Below, one piece after another: positions 53,221 through 62,798 of a stretch of 64,000 nucleotides of DNA. The translations under genes were made by a program, and so were the position numbers. Position 1 is the stretch's first letter, and every line of letters begins with the position of its first letter. Location of the stretch: the NCBI GenBank assembly GCA_021777105.1, contig JAIQZQ010000043.1, forward strand, positions 58,017 to 122,016, written 5' to 3'. The notes beneath the pieces are model-generated. The model ran no database searches and was not told where the DNA came from. It saw nothing but the letters and a program-made list of their open reading frames with translations. The stretch comes from Candidatus Anammoxibacter sp. (GTDB taxonomy: Bacteria > Planctomycetota > Brocadiia > Brocadiales > Anammoxibacteraceae).

Positions 53221-53969
53221 GCCCTGACAGGATGCGTTTTTGAAAGCTCTTTGGCTATTTTTGTGGTTGAGGGCGAGCATTCCGGATGTCCCCATCCGCT
53301 TGCGCTTACATTGCCGTTAATATCAACAACAATATTATCGTTATTGTCGGCGCCGACTCCCGCCGGAATATAATCCAGTTTTAGTTTATGCCGCAATTTC
53401 CAGGCAATATTGTGATCGGCGCACGAGCTGTCGCCGCTTACCCCTAAAGCTCCAACAAGAGTTCCCTTGCCGTCGTATAGCGCCAGGCCGCCTCCAAAAA
53501 CGTTTACTCCGCCAATTTTATGCCCGGCCATTGGGTCTTTTTCAGTCCCTATATCCTCAACCGGCCCACGGTAGGCTACTTCAGTGGACACAGGATTGCT
53601 AAATTGAAGGCCAAACAGGCTCCCGCCCGGCTGAACTGCTGAAAAAAGGTTTGCAGTGGATAAGGCAAGGCCCGGAAGGCTGAATGCGTTTGCAGTATTG
53701 GCTTTTTGCGCAGAAATGATCCGGCTTCCCGGCCATTGATCGCCTCTCTCGTTTCCTGAAAAAGCGACGGCCCCAACTACTCCGTCCCTATCAACCAAAG
53801 TGGCCCACATGTTAAAACCAAATCCGCCATTTTCTTCTTTTACTACTTCTTTTAATGATTTTTGCAGCTCAGAGTGAGCCGGTAAGCCTCCGGCAACGGC
53901 CTGAAACGAAAAAAAAGACGCAAATAACAAATTTAAGGCCGTCCACTGGTATATTTTAAATCTCTTCAC
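53211..53969 (-). CDS. Exported GlcG/HbpS-family heme-binding-like protein
   Basis: The 252-residue protein has a signal peptide (FKIYQWTALNLLFASFFSF, cleaved about residue 27) and a GlcG/HbpS (DUF336) domain: GFNMWATLVDRDGVVGAVAF, SRIISAQKANTANAFSLPGL, GGVNVFGGGLALYDGKGTLV and GALGVSGDSSCADHNIAWKL. HbpS binds heme outside the cell and GlcG is of unknown function. The start is GTG at 53969 with AAAGGAG eight bases upstream. Two Cys (DSSCAD, HPECSP) could form a disulfide. It stands alone. Confidence 0.87.
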   Translation of the reverse strand: MKRFKIYQWTALNLLFASFFSFQAVAGGLPAHSELQKSLKEVVKEENGGFGFNMWATLVDRDGVVGAVAFSGNERGDQWPGSRIISAQKANTANAFSLPGLALSTANLFSAVQPGGSLFGLQFSNPVSTEVAYRGPVEDIGTEKDPMAGHKIGGVNVFGGGLALYDGKGTLVGALGVSGDSSCADHNIAWKLRHKLKLDYIPAGVGADNNDNIVVDINGNVSASGWGHPECSPSTTKIAKELSKTHPVRAKK

Positions 53970-54571
53970 CTTTATTTCTCCTTTGTATTAAAAAAAATTT
54001 TTAAACTTCTCTTCTATTAATTTAAGCTCAGGATATATTAATCTTAATGTGTTTGATATAACTTTCTAACAGGCTATTCTCCGACAGGGATTAAGAGTAA
54101 ATATAATATTAATTTTAACGTTCTTAGTCAAGTTTAAATGGCAAAATAAATCCTGTTAAATCTGATATAAGTCTCGGTCTATTAACGTTGTAGCATACAA
54201 TTTATTCTTTCTCAAAAACGTATTTTTATTACAACACCCTGCGAATTCACAAATTACGCATCAACTATTTTTTGCTTTAAATTGACGTTGTAATTTGGGT
54301 GTTTAAAGGGGGTTTTATTCCTTAAATTTTACGTGTTTTAAATGAGCAAAATTTAAGTTAAAATTGTTAAATAAAAAAAATCATTAAAATTTGAGAAGTA
54401 ATTGACTTGAAATAATGCAAAAAATATTGTATTTTTGTAAAAGCATACCTGCTTACACAATTGATTGTTTTTTTAGTTCTCGCAAAAAAAGCTAAAATAT
54501 GTAAAAAATCAAAATTTCGAACGGTTTTTAGCTTGTTAAATTTTTTTTGGAAGGGGGATCAAAGAAGAAAG
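53970..54571. other. AT-rich non-coding region
   Basis: It lies between diverging genes (GlcG-like and zinc-ribbon). The frame of the zinc-ribbon gene is open upstream to 54461, but no start there has a ribosome binding site. No hairpin or repeat was recognised. Confidence 0.4.
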
Positions 54572-54958
54572 ATGAGATTATCTTTAAGTATAATGCAAAA
54601 AAAAGCCGAACAACTTGGAGGCGAGGTTCTCAGCAGGAAATATAGCGGTGTCAGAACAAGAATGCGTTTTAAATGCAAGGATGGGCATTCGTGGTGGACA
54701 TATCCATACAATATTAACGATGGATTTTGGTGCCCAAAGTGCGGTTATGAAAGAACCGCAAAAAAGCTTAAAAAGGATTTTATCGAGATTAAAGATTATG
54801 CAAAAAGCAAGGAAGGGAAGTGTCTTTCCACAGCGGCCGAATATAAAAATTCCCATACCAAACTTAAGTGGCAATGCGCCAGAGGCCACCAGTTTAAAGC
54901 GACTTTTCATAATATAAGAAGACGAGAAGATTGGTGTAAAAAATGCAGATTTTATTGA
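54572..54958 (+). CDS. Tandem zinc-ribbon protein, paralogue of the protein at 11078
   Basis: From the ATG at 54572 the protein has 128 residues with two Cys/His units: FKCKDGHSWWTYPYNINDGF then WCPKCG, and KWQCARGHQFKATFHNIRRR then DWCKKC. It shares plan, length and about half its residues with the protein at 11078, including the ends EYKNSHTKLKW... and ...WCKKCRFY. The N-terminus aligns with the paralogue if that one starts near 11048. A longer version from 54461 is open but starts with a region of unusual composition (IVFLVLAKKAKICKK). It is very basic; nucleic-acid binding is a guess. Function unknown. Confidence 0.78.
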   Translation: MRLSLSIMQKKAEQLGGEVLSRKYSGVRTRMRFKCKDGHSWWTYPYNINDGFWCPKCGYERTAKKLKKDFIEIKDYAKSKEGKCLSTAAEYKNSHTKLKWQCARGHQFKATFHNIRRREDWCKKCRFY

Positions 54959-55262
54959 TCCGCGCGCATTTGTAGCATCTTAAAATGTTTTTAGCAAATA
55001 CGCCGGGCAACAAAAGCCGCGCCTAACCTATTTAGGCAGCTTTTGTTGCGTAAAAAAGCATTTCAAAGTTATTTGCCGGGAAAATGGAACGACGCGCGCA
55101 AAACCGCTGTTTTTCCGGCAAAAAGTTAAAGTTATTCCTTTGCCGTTCCAAAATACATCCCTTAAATATCCATCCAGTATTTGTTTTTTATAAAACCATC
55201 CATTTTGTTTCCAATTCTCTCCTCATTTAGCGCATTATGAGATACTAATTGCCAATGGCAAT
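54959..55262. other. Non-coding region between converging genes
   Basis: It holds the hairpin at 55007-55049 and otherwise nothing recognised. The zinc-ribbon gene (plus) and the YVTN operon (minus) both end here. Confidence 0.5.
55007..55049. terminator. Two-part hairpin between converging transcripts
   Basis: GCAACAAAAGC (55007-55017) and GCTTTTGTTGC (55039-55049) form an 11-pair outer stem; inside it GCCTAA and TTAGGC pair again. It has no T run but is well placed to end both transcripts. Confidence 0.65.
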
Positions 55263-56720
55263 CTAATTCACATTGACCAATATTGACCAGGCTCTTCCTT
55301 CAACAAAGGATTCTCTGTCAAATTTAAATCTGCCTCGTTCATCCTGCACTGCCCAGATAATGCGGTCAAAACCTTTGGCAATAGTCTTAATTGTGAACAA
55401 AAGCTCGCCTTTTTCATTGGTAGAGGCTTTGCTTGGCTCAATTGTGATTGAGGGTTTTAAGCCGGCAATCCGTTTTGGCTTAACTGTTATTGGCGATACT
55501 GCCAGATCGCATAAAACAGACTCCGATAGGCTTAAAAGGCATGACGCCTCTTCTCCTAACTTTAGAGTCAGATTATTAAATCCGGGGTTTCCTATCATGT
55601 CCCTGTTATTGCAAAAGAAACTTATATTATTTTTTCCAATATTCATTGCTGGAGTTTGAGTAGGCTCTTCAATAATAATAGAGCCGTCATCATGCAAAAC
55701 CAGGCCGTTAGATTGTCGATCCGCAATGTAAACTAGATTCGTTGTGTGGTTAACGCTTATAGCCACAGGCCAACTTCCCGCGGTTATTGTGTTAATAACC
55801 TTATTACTGTCCCCGTCTATCACACGAACAACTCCGCAGTCCGGATTAGCAACGTATATATGGTTAATAGAGGGGTGAATATCTATCCCTTTTGAAAAAC
55901 CTCCGATATTTATTTTGGCAATTACCTGATTATCATCAATATCAATCACACTTACAATGTTGCTTTGCAAGCTGGACGCATAGAGACGGTTTGTTAAATG
56001 GTTTAAACCTAGACTGAACGGAGGCTCATCAACATTTATAGATCCAATTACCTGATTGGATTCGCCGTCTATTATTACAATTTTTGAGTCTTTTTCATTA
56101 GCCACATAAATATGGTTCCTTGCCTCGTTAATTTCAATTCCCTGAACAACAATTTCGTGGATATTTTTTACCTCATCTATAGTAATATCGGCAATAACTT
56201 TATTGTCGTCGCCATCAATTACGCTTATAGTGTTGCCCGGCATATGGGATACATAAATACGATTTGTTACAGGATTAACGTCAATTCCGTTTTCGCTAAC
56301 AGGGAATGGCAAAAAATCAATGAAAACAAGAGGGATTGGTTCGTAGACTGTAATAAGGTCAACAATCCGGTTTGTTTCACCGTCTACCACATTAACAGTT
56401 CCGTCAAAATTATCAACGTAAATGCTGTTAGTTGAGGAATTAACTCCGATTCCACGTGATATTTCTCCAAAAGAGGAGAGTTCCATTGTGTCGACAATTT
56501 TATTTTCTTCGCCGTCTATAACAAAAATTGTGCCGCCACTACAAGCATAAATGCGGTTAGTTTCAGTATTTAAATCAATTGCGATAATATTAGCAATAGG
56601 CAAGGTGCTCGCAATTGTTTGAGCTTTTGCGGTATTTATACCAATAGTTGCAAAAAGTAAAATGGAATAAACAAGCGTAAATAATTTAAAAACAGATTTA
56701 AATGATAGATAAAGTTTCAT
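55263..56720 (-). CDS. Exported YVTN beta-propeller protein with C-terminal Ig-like domain (third gene of operon)
   Basis: The 485-residue protein has a signal peptide (about 1-33, cleaved near AKA). Residues 34-350 are a seven-bladed YVTN propeller, with repeats such as NRIYVSHMPGNTISVIDGDD, NHIYVANEKDSKIVIIDGES and NLVYIADRQSNGLVLHDDGS. The C-terminal part (about 360-485) has two Cys and a run resembling an Ig-like or invasin-type beta sandwich. Such proteins are surface-exposed or secreted adhesins. It starts 54 bases after the end of the preceding gene, so it is the last gene of a three-gene operon. The ribosome binding site is weak. Confidence 0.85.
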   Translation of the reverse strand: MKLYLSFKSVFKLFTLVYSILLFATIGINTAKAQTIASTLPIANIIAIDLNTETNRIYACSGGTIFVIDGEENKIVDTMELSSFGEISRGIGVNSSTNSIYVDNFDGTVNVVDGETNRIVDLITVYEPIPLVFIDFLPFPVSENGIDVNPVTNRIYVSHMPGNTISVIDGDDNKVIADITIDEVKNIHEIVVQGIEINEARNHIYVANEKDSKIVIIDGESNQVIGSINVDEPPFSLGLNHLTNRLYASSLQSNIVSVIDIDDNQVIAKINIGGFSKGIDIHPSINHIYVANPDCGVVRVIDGDSNKVINTITAGSWPVAISVNHTTNLVYIADRQSNGLVLHDDGSIIIEEPTQTPAMNIGKNNISFFCNNRDMIGNPGFNNLTLKLGEEASCLLSLSESVLCDLAVSPITVKPKRIAGLKPSITIEPSKASTNEKGELLFTIKTIAKGFDRIIWAVQDERGRFKFDRESFVEGRAWSILVNVN

Positions 56721-56774
56721 TTGATTTTGTATGCGCCTACTTGAAAAGGTATGTGGCCATTTTTGTTATTACTC

Positions 56775-59060
56775 TTATTTCTGTGAAAGCGTAGCGCTTT
56801 CGTTCCCTGCGCGGAATGTAATACTCCCGCCTTTTGATATTACTCCAAATCTGAATTTAAATCTTGCTTTGCCGTCTTCGCCAGTTATTGTCGATAACGG
56901 TCTGACTGACGTTAATCGGCCATTAGCAGATGCGGTGACTGTTACGCCGAACGCTGGACGCATGTCTTTATCATTTACAGTGACAATTACGTCCTGAAAA
57001 CGAATTGAGCTTTTCGCGGACGCGGATTCTACCTTTAACGACACTGGGTTAGAGAGAACTGTAGAGCCTGGCATTCCTTTAACAACAATTAAGTCGCCTG
57101 GTTCGTTGTCCGAAATATAAACAATGTTTTCTTCCTGATTAATTCCTATGCCGGTCGGCGAAATCCCCACATTAAAGATGTTTACAATTTCATTGTCGGC
57201 GCCGTCTATTATACTCACAACGCCGGGCTCGATAGCAACACCGTCATGATGATCTACAACCATGCTGGAAATATAAATATGATTGAGTACTGTATTTATC
57301 GCTATTCCCTGCTGCAATAAGCTTCGCCCAAAGAAACCGCCTATTATGTGAGGTACGTCTTTAGCGCTAATAGTAAAAGTATTAATTACTTTATTGGTTA
57401 AACCGTTAATAGCGCTTCCAAAAACAATGTCGGGTTTAATTTCTGTAACGCTATCAAACTCCTTTGTCACATAAACATGATTTGTATCGATATTTACAAC
57501 GATTTGTCCAACATCATGCTCAACATCAATTAAATCTATAACCTTTTTCGATGAGCTACTAATTACAGCTAATATAGAGCTTTTTAAGGATAAAGCGCTA
57601 TTAAATGAAACATAAATTCGATTTGTTCTTTCATTGCCTCCAATAAACAATGGCGCGCTAGGCGCCCTAATATTTCCAACAACCTCATCAATAGTTCCAT
57701 CGATTATACTAATATCTTTGCCGGCTGAATTTGCTGTGTATATCACGTTGTTTTTCGAATCTACCCAAATACCTTTAGGATTATCGCCTACAGCAATATT
57801 TTTTAATATTGCATTGTTATCGCCATTGATTACAATGACGCTATTGTCTACACTTGTCGCATATATTTTGTTAGTTGTTTTGTTTATATCAAAACGGTTC
57901 GGCTTTCTATCCATTCTTATAGTATCAACAACGCCGCGCTTTTCTTCATCTACAATGATAATTTTGTTGTTAAATTTATCAAGAGTGTAAACGCGCTTCG
58001 TCGCATTATTAACTATAACATCTTCAGGCAACGCTCCAATTGTCACAAAATCAATTATTTCATCAGTATCGCCGTCAACCACAAAAACGTCCATCCCTGA
58101 TATAGCGTAAAGCATATTTGCGTTTGAATTAAGCGCCATTGAACTACCGCTTATATCTATAGAGCCTGTTAATTTATTATTCAAACCGTCAATAACGCTG
58201 ATACTTTTATCTGAACCTGCGTATACTTTGTTAGTTGCATTATTGATTTCGATTGAAACGGCCTCTATATCAATGCTCTCTATTATTTCATTGGTTATTG
58301 CGTCAACAACTTTAAGACCTCTATCTGTTGCGACATATATTTTGCTGTTTAGATGGTCAATACCAATAGCATTAGAGCTTAAATTGATAGAGTCTATCAC
58401 CTGACGGCTTGTTCCGTCCACAATCTTTACATCTTCATCCGTGGCAATGTATACACGTTGAGTTAATTGGTTGATGCCAATTGCCTTCCCTTTAATATCA
58501 AGCTCTCCCACAATTTCTTTTGTTAAGGCATTGATAACAATAGCGCTGTTGGAAGAAAGCGCGTATAGCAAATTAGCATTAGAGTCAACTGCAATTAAAT
58601 TTACATCAGCTTCTATTTCTATTGAATCAACAACTTCATTGCTAAAGCCGTCTATTATAATTATTGGGAAATCGCTGCTTTCAATAGTATCGCGATCACG
58701 ACAAAAATCAATGGTTACATAGATACGATTTGCATTAGAGTTAACGCCTATATCATCAGGGGGGCATATCGACAATTTGTTTTGAACAATTGTAGTAGTG
58801 TCAATAACTTTGTTTGACGAACCGTCAATTACGCTAATATTTTCACTGCGGCTGTTTCCGATATAAATTCTATTAGTTGCCGGATTGATTCCAATTACAG
58901 AGGGGCCAAATCCATTGCCGGATTCCGGAGCGATATGTACTACGTCAAGCTCTGTTTGAGCGGTTACAATGCTCATAGCGTATAAAAAATAAACTACTAA
59001 AAATATCACAACAATAAATTTATGTCGAATATCTTTAAATACATAGTATGGATATACCAT
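56775..59060 (-). CDS. Exported YVTN beta-propeller protein with C-terminal Ig-like domain (second gene of operon)
   Basis: The 761-residue protein has a signal peptide (about 1-35, FIVVIFLVVYFLYAMSIVTA). Residues 40-660 carry many YVTN-type blades such as NRIYIGNSRSENISVIDGSS, SKIYVATDRGLKVVDAITNE and KRVYTLDKFNNKIIIVDEEK, enough for two propellers. The last 90 residues (VESASAKSSIRFQDVIVTVN...) are a Big_1/invasin-like Ig fold ending GNESATLSQK, related to the end of the first gene. GAGAGGAGAT gives a strong ribosome binding site just before the ATG. Likely a cell-surface or secreted binding protein. Confidence 0.87.
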   Translation of the reverse strand: MVYPYYVFKDIRHKFIVVIFLVVYFLYAMSIVTAQTELDVVHIAPESGNGFGPSVIGINPATNRIYIGNSRSENISVIDGSSNKVIDTTTIVQNKLSICPPDDIGVNSNANRIYVTIDFCRDRDTIESSDFPIIIIDGFSNEVVDSIEIEADVNLIAVDSNANLLYALSSNSAIVINALTKEIVGELDIKGKAIGINQLTQRVYIATDEDVKIVDGTSRQVIDSINLSSNAIGIDHLNSKIYVATDRGLKVVDAITNEIIESIDIEAVSIEINNATNKVYAGSDKSISVIDGLNNKLTGSIDISGSSMALNSNANMLYAISGMDVFVVDGDTDEIIDFVTIGALPEDVIVNNATKRVYTLDKFNNKIIIVDEEKRGVVDTIRMDRKPNRFDINKTTNKIYATSVDNSVIVINGDNNAILKNIAVGDNPKGIWVDSKNNVIYTANSAGKDISIIDGTIDEVVGNIRAPSAPLFIGGNERTNRIYVSFNSALSLKSSILAVISSSSKKVIDLIDVEHDVGQIVVNIDTNHVYVTKEFDSVTEIKPDIVFGSAINGLTNKVINTFTISAKDVPHIIGGFFGRSLLQQGIAINTVLNHIYISSMVVDHHDGVAIEPGVVSIIDGADNEIVNIFNVGISPTGIGINQEENIVYISDNEPGDLIVVKGMPGSTVLSNPVSLKVESASAKSSIRFQDVIVTVNDKDMRPAFGVTVTASANGRLTSVRPLSTITGEDGKARFKFRFGVISKGGSITFRAGNESATLSQK

Positions 59061-59119
59061 ATCTCCTCTCTAAAAATAAAATCAATAAGACTTGCATACT
59101 AAGGTTTACTCCGCATTCA

Positions 59120-62100
59120 TCAATTTTGGTTAATAGCAGCGCTGATATCTCCAACAGAAAATGTAATTTTACCATTATTTGAAGCAAATCCGAATTTAAA
59201 CTTGAATTTAGCTGCGCCGTCAGGGCCGGTTGTTGCAGATGACGGGCGGACTTTAACGCCTGCGCCGTTTGCGGAAGCTTCTACCTTTACGCCCGTCATA
59301 GGCAATCCTTTCTGATCAAAAACAGTGACTGTGGCGGCTTGCATTCGTATTGATTTGTTAGCCGAGGTTGGGTTGACTTGCATAATAGTTGGCCGCAATA
59401 CGCCTCCATCATCAAATATCACAGTTACATTGTCTGATAACATGTTCGCAACATATATCAAATCAGTTCCTGGATTTGCGCATAACGAAAAAGGCTGTTT
59501 ACCCACCTTAACCGTTCCCAGAACCAAATTATCATCCCCGTCTATCACGGTCACATTGCCTCCTTTTAGACCGGCCACATAGATATGATTTGTTGAGGTA
59601 TTTACAGTTATTCCCTGAGGAAAATCCGCTAATTCAATAATAGCGCCGGCTTCGTTGGTTATGCCGTCTATCACATTAACTTTGTCGGTTGATCCGTTAG
59701 ACACATACAATCGATTGGTTAATGGGTTAACAGCCAGCCCAAAAGACTGTTCGTTTGCGCCGGGAATATTGTCAAGTCCCAACCCTTCAATTAAAGCGAT
59801 CACGGAATTAGTTGAGCCGTCTATTACGCTTACGCTATTGTCGCCTCCATTGGCGACATATATGCGGTTTGTTTGTGTATTTATTGCTATATCGCGAGGA
59901 AAAAGTCCGCCGGCAATGGATGCGGCGACTTTGCCGGTCTCGCCATTTATCACTGTGACTTTATGGGTTTCACCGCCGGATACATATATTCGGTTTGTTA
60001 CATGATTGACGGCTATGTTGCGTGTGTCATTTTCCACGTCAATAGAGCTAACAACAGTGTTTGTATTGCCGTCAATTACACTGACATTGCTATCTTTAAC
60101 GTTAACAACATATATACGATTGGCAATGTGGTTAACGTCTATTCCAAAGGGAAACTCTCCTACTTTAATTGAGCCGATTTCAGCATTGGTAGCTCCGTCT
60201 ATCACACTGACGTTATTGCTATTTGCGTTGGCAACATAGATGCGGTTAGTTATTGAATTTACCGCAACTCCTTGTGGATTTGCATTATTATCGATTTTCG
60301 GATTGCCAAGATCAATAGTTGCAACTGCAACCGCCGATGTTATAGCTATAAAGCTCTCTTTTGTTTCAGTATCAGATCCTTTTGCGCCATTTATTGTAAG
60401 AGTTACTGTAAATATACCTTTTTGAATATATTCATGGATTGGATTCTGTTCTGTAGATAACTCTCCATCGCCAAAATCCCATGACCAGGAGTCTATAGTT
60501 CCTGAAGATAAATCAGTAAACTGAACAGATTCAGGAACATTCCCCCTGATAGGATTTGCTAAAAAATCGGCGATAGGCGGGAATGCGGAGATCATATTCC
60601 GTTTCGTTTCCGTGTCAGCCCCTTGTGGCCCGTTTACAGTCAGGCTCACTGTAAATGTCCCTTCCTCCATATATTCATGAACAGCGCTTTGCTCGTTGCT
60701 TGTTTGCCCATCGCCAAAATCCCACAACCATTTGTCTATTGCGCCAAAAGACAGCTCTGTAAATTTGACAACAAATAAGACCGAACCTTCTGTAGGATCA
60801 GCCCTAAAATTAGCAATAGGCGGCGGAGGCGGAAGGACTTTGATAAAATCATTTTTTTTCTCTGTATCTGCGCCCGCCGGCCCTTCAATTGTCAGGCTCA
60901 CTGTAAACGTTCCGGCTTTTTCATATTTATGTGTGGGGTTTTGATCAGAGCTAGTTTCCCCGTCGCCAAAATTCCAAAGCCATTTGTCAATAAAGCCGGA
61001 AGACAGATCACTAAACTTAACGGTTAAAGGTATGCCTCTGTTTGTTGGGGCGGCCGTGAAATCAGCCAAAAATTCTGAGCCTTGAGTTTTTACATCGCTA
61101 ATTACTGTTATATCGGAGGAATCCTTCTTTACGACATAGACAAGATTAGTTTCAGCGTTTATCGCCAATGCAATGGGCCTTCCATCCACATCAATAGACG
61201 CGATAAGATCGTTAGTCAACCCATCTATTACGGAAACAAAATTATTTGTTATATCACTTAGGTATATATGATTAGTTGTGGGATTGATTTCAATTGCGTT
61301 AAACCAGCCATTCAAAGGAATTAGATAAATGACCTCGTTAGTCCATCCATCTATTACCCTGACATTTGTCTCTAGATTATTATCTTTATGAAAACCAACC
61401 GGTGTATATATTAAATTCGTCGCGGGATTAACCCCGATTATTTTAGAGCTTACATTATGGTCATCCTTTAAATCAATATTAGCGACAACCTGATTCGTTG
61501 CGCCGTCAAGAGCCTTTACTTGATTGTGATCACTCACATATATTTTATTAGCATCAGGATTGATTCCAATATGAATTACATTATTAATATTTCCAACAAC
61601 TTCATGGGTATTTCCGTCAATGACCCTGTACATATTTTCAAATTCATTAACATATATTAGGTTCGTTATTGGATTGACCGCAATTTCAACCGGGTCAAAG
61701 CCTACTTTAAAATCGTCAACAACTTTATTAGTTGAGCCGTTAATTACGTTTACAACATCTTCAAATGGATCGCTTATCTGGGTGGATGCTGAAATTTTTA
61801 ATTTTTCCGATTGGGGATAACTGATCACATATATTCTATTAGTAACAGGATTTACCGTAATACTTTGCGGTAAACCATTAACTTTTATGATATCAGCCAC
61901 TTCGTTTGTTAAACCGTCTATTACAATCACATTTTCATCATTTTTGCTGGAAACGTAAATAAGATTAGAGGAAGGATTTACCGCTATGTTGCGGGGCATA
62001 ACATCTTTCCCCTCTCCAACTGAAGAAAAATCAATTGTTCCAACGATACTCTGCGCGGCTATGTTGCCGGCAATAGTTGTAACGATCGCGCAAAGAATTG

Positions 62101-62185
62101 CGCGTATGATAAAAAGAGACCTGATAGTGAAAGAATGCCTTTTTATGGTAAGAATATTTGTATAAATATGTTTTCTGTTTTTCAT
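59120..62185 (-). CDS. Large exported YVTN-propeller / PKD / YVTN-propeller / Ig-like protein (first gene of operon)
   Basis: The 1021-residue protein has a long N-terminus with a signal peptide (about 1-45), a first YVTN propeller (about 46-375), three PKD domains (about 388-625: IPLTVKFSDLSSGFIDKWLW...NFGDGETSSDQNPTHKYEKAG and two similar), a second YVTN propeller (about 633-925) and a C-terminal Ig-like domain (about 930-1021) shared with the next gene. Typical blades are NRIYVANANSNNVSVIDGAT and NRLYVSNGSTDKVNVIDGIT. AAAAGGAG precedes the ATG. The design suggests a surface-anchored or secreted adhesion protein. No membrane anchor, sorting signal or Cys-based linkage is visible at the C-terminus. 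Confidence 0.9.
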   Translation of the reverse strand: MKNRKHIYTNILTIKRHSFTIRSLFIIRAILCAIVTTIAGNIAAQSIVGTIDFSSVGEGKDVMPRNIAVNPSSNLIYVSSKNDENVIVIDGLTNEVADIIKVNGLPQSITVNPVTNRIYVISYPQSEKLKISASTQISDPFEDVVNVINGSTNKVVDDFKVGFDPVEIAVNPITNLIYVNEFENMYRVIDGNTHEVVGNINNVIHIGINPDANKIYVSDHNQVKALDGATNQVVANIDLKDDHNVSSKIIGVNPATNLIYTPVGFHKDNNLETNVRVIDGWTNEVIYLIPLNGWFNAIEINPTTNHIYLSDITNNFVSVIDGLTNDLIASIDVDGRPIALAINAETNLVYVVKKDSSDITVISDVKTQGSEFLADFTAAPTNRGIPLTVKFSDLSSGFIDKWLWNFGDGETSSDQNPTHKYEKAGTFTVSLTIEGPAGADTEKKNDFIKVLPPPPPIANFRADPTEGSVLFVVKFTELSFGAIDKWLWDFGDGQTSNEQSAVHEYMEEGTFTVSLTVNGPQGADTETKRNMISAFPPIADFLANPIRGNVPESVQFTDLSSGTIDSWSWDFGDGELSTEQNPIHEYIQKGIFTVTLTINGAKGSDTETKESFIAITSAVAVATIDLGNPKIDNNANPQGVAVNSITNRIYVANANSNNVSVIDGATNAEIGSIKVGEFPFGIDVNHIANRIYVVNVKDSNVSVIDGNTNTVVSSIDVENDTRNIAVNHVTNRIYVSGGETHKVTVINGETGKVAASIAGGLFPRDIAINTQTNRIYVANGGDNSVSVIDGSTNSVIALIEGLGLDNIPGANEQSFGLAVNPLTNRLYVSNGSTDKVNVIDGITNEAGAIIELADFPQGITVNTSTNHIYVAGLKGGNVTVIDGDDNLVLGTVKVGKQPFSLCANPGTDLIYVANMLSDNVTVIFDDGGVLRPTIMQVNPTSANKSIRMQAATVTVFDQKGLPMTGVKVEASANGAGVKVRPSSATTGPDGAAKFKFKFGFASNNGKITFSVGDISAAINQN

Positions 62186-62426
62186 TATAAACTCCTTTTT
62201 TAGAATGTTATGTTAAATTGAGAATAAATGGTTTCTCGTTTTAATGCCATATGATCAAAGAAGTTATGCAAAATGAGTATCAAACTTTACAATTAATAAT
62301 AATTAACGTTAATCCGCGTTTTTAACGGCTAAAATCAGCCGGCAAGCTTTATTTCACTCGTTAATAAAGCTTTTTTACCTTCTAAAGAGAAATTAAGATA
62401 AATATTTGTTAACGAAGCACAAAAAA

Positions 62427-62455
62427 CATGGAGAATACGTGAACCTTTCTCCATG
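62427..62455. promoter_or_regulatory. Stem-loop in the leader side of the YVTN operon
   Basis: CATGGAGAA (62427-62435) and TTCTCCATG (62447-62455) pair perfectly around an 11-base loop, about 240 bases before the first YVTN gene. Confidence 0.5.
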
Positions 62456-62567
62456 ACTTATATAGTTAATATAATATAATCGAATATTATAACAAACTAA
62501 AAATCATATTGCCTACATAAATAATTTTATTGGTTGCAGAATATGCTAACAGTTTTGTGTTGATTTG

Positions 62568-62693
62568 ATTACATTACATTACATATAATCGCTAATTTTT
62601 ATAGTATGATAGTTTGAAAAATTAAAAGCAGGCCAGAAAGATTGAATTTTAACTCGTTAGAAACGGAAAATGTAAAAGAGGCATCTTTTTTTT
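62568..62693 (+). ncRNA. Candidate small RNA (promoter plus terminator, no gene)
   Basis: TTGATT with an 18-base spacer and TATAAT (ending about 62590) point to a plus-strand promoter. About 85 bases on, AAAAGA-GGCA-TCTTTT (62674-62689) followed by more T residues looks like a weak terminator. No open frame lies between. This rests on two weak signals only. Confidence 0.25.
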
Positions 62694-62760
62694 ACCATGA
62701 TACTTCTATTTATTTCAACGTCTTATGTTCTAACCGTTAACAACAAATTTATCAAAATAC

Positions 62761-62788
62761 ATGAGGGCGGAGCGAACTCCGCCCTCAT
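62761..62788 (-). terminator. Terminator-like hairpin after the metzincin gene
   Basis: ATGAGGGCGGAG (62761-62772), CGAA, CTCCGCCCTCAT (62777-62788): a perfect 12-pair stem; on the transcribed minus strand the loop is TTCG. It starts ten bases beyond the stop codon. Confidence 0.8.
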
Positions 62789-62798
62789 GATATAATCT

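Larger units (their letters stand above)
62186..62760. other. Non-coding region upstream of the YVTN operon
   Basis: It holds a stem-loop at 62427-62455 and a possible plus-strand small transcript at 62568-62693. Otherwise AT-rich; no gene. Confidence 0.45.
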
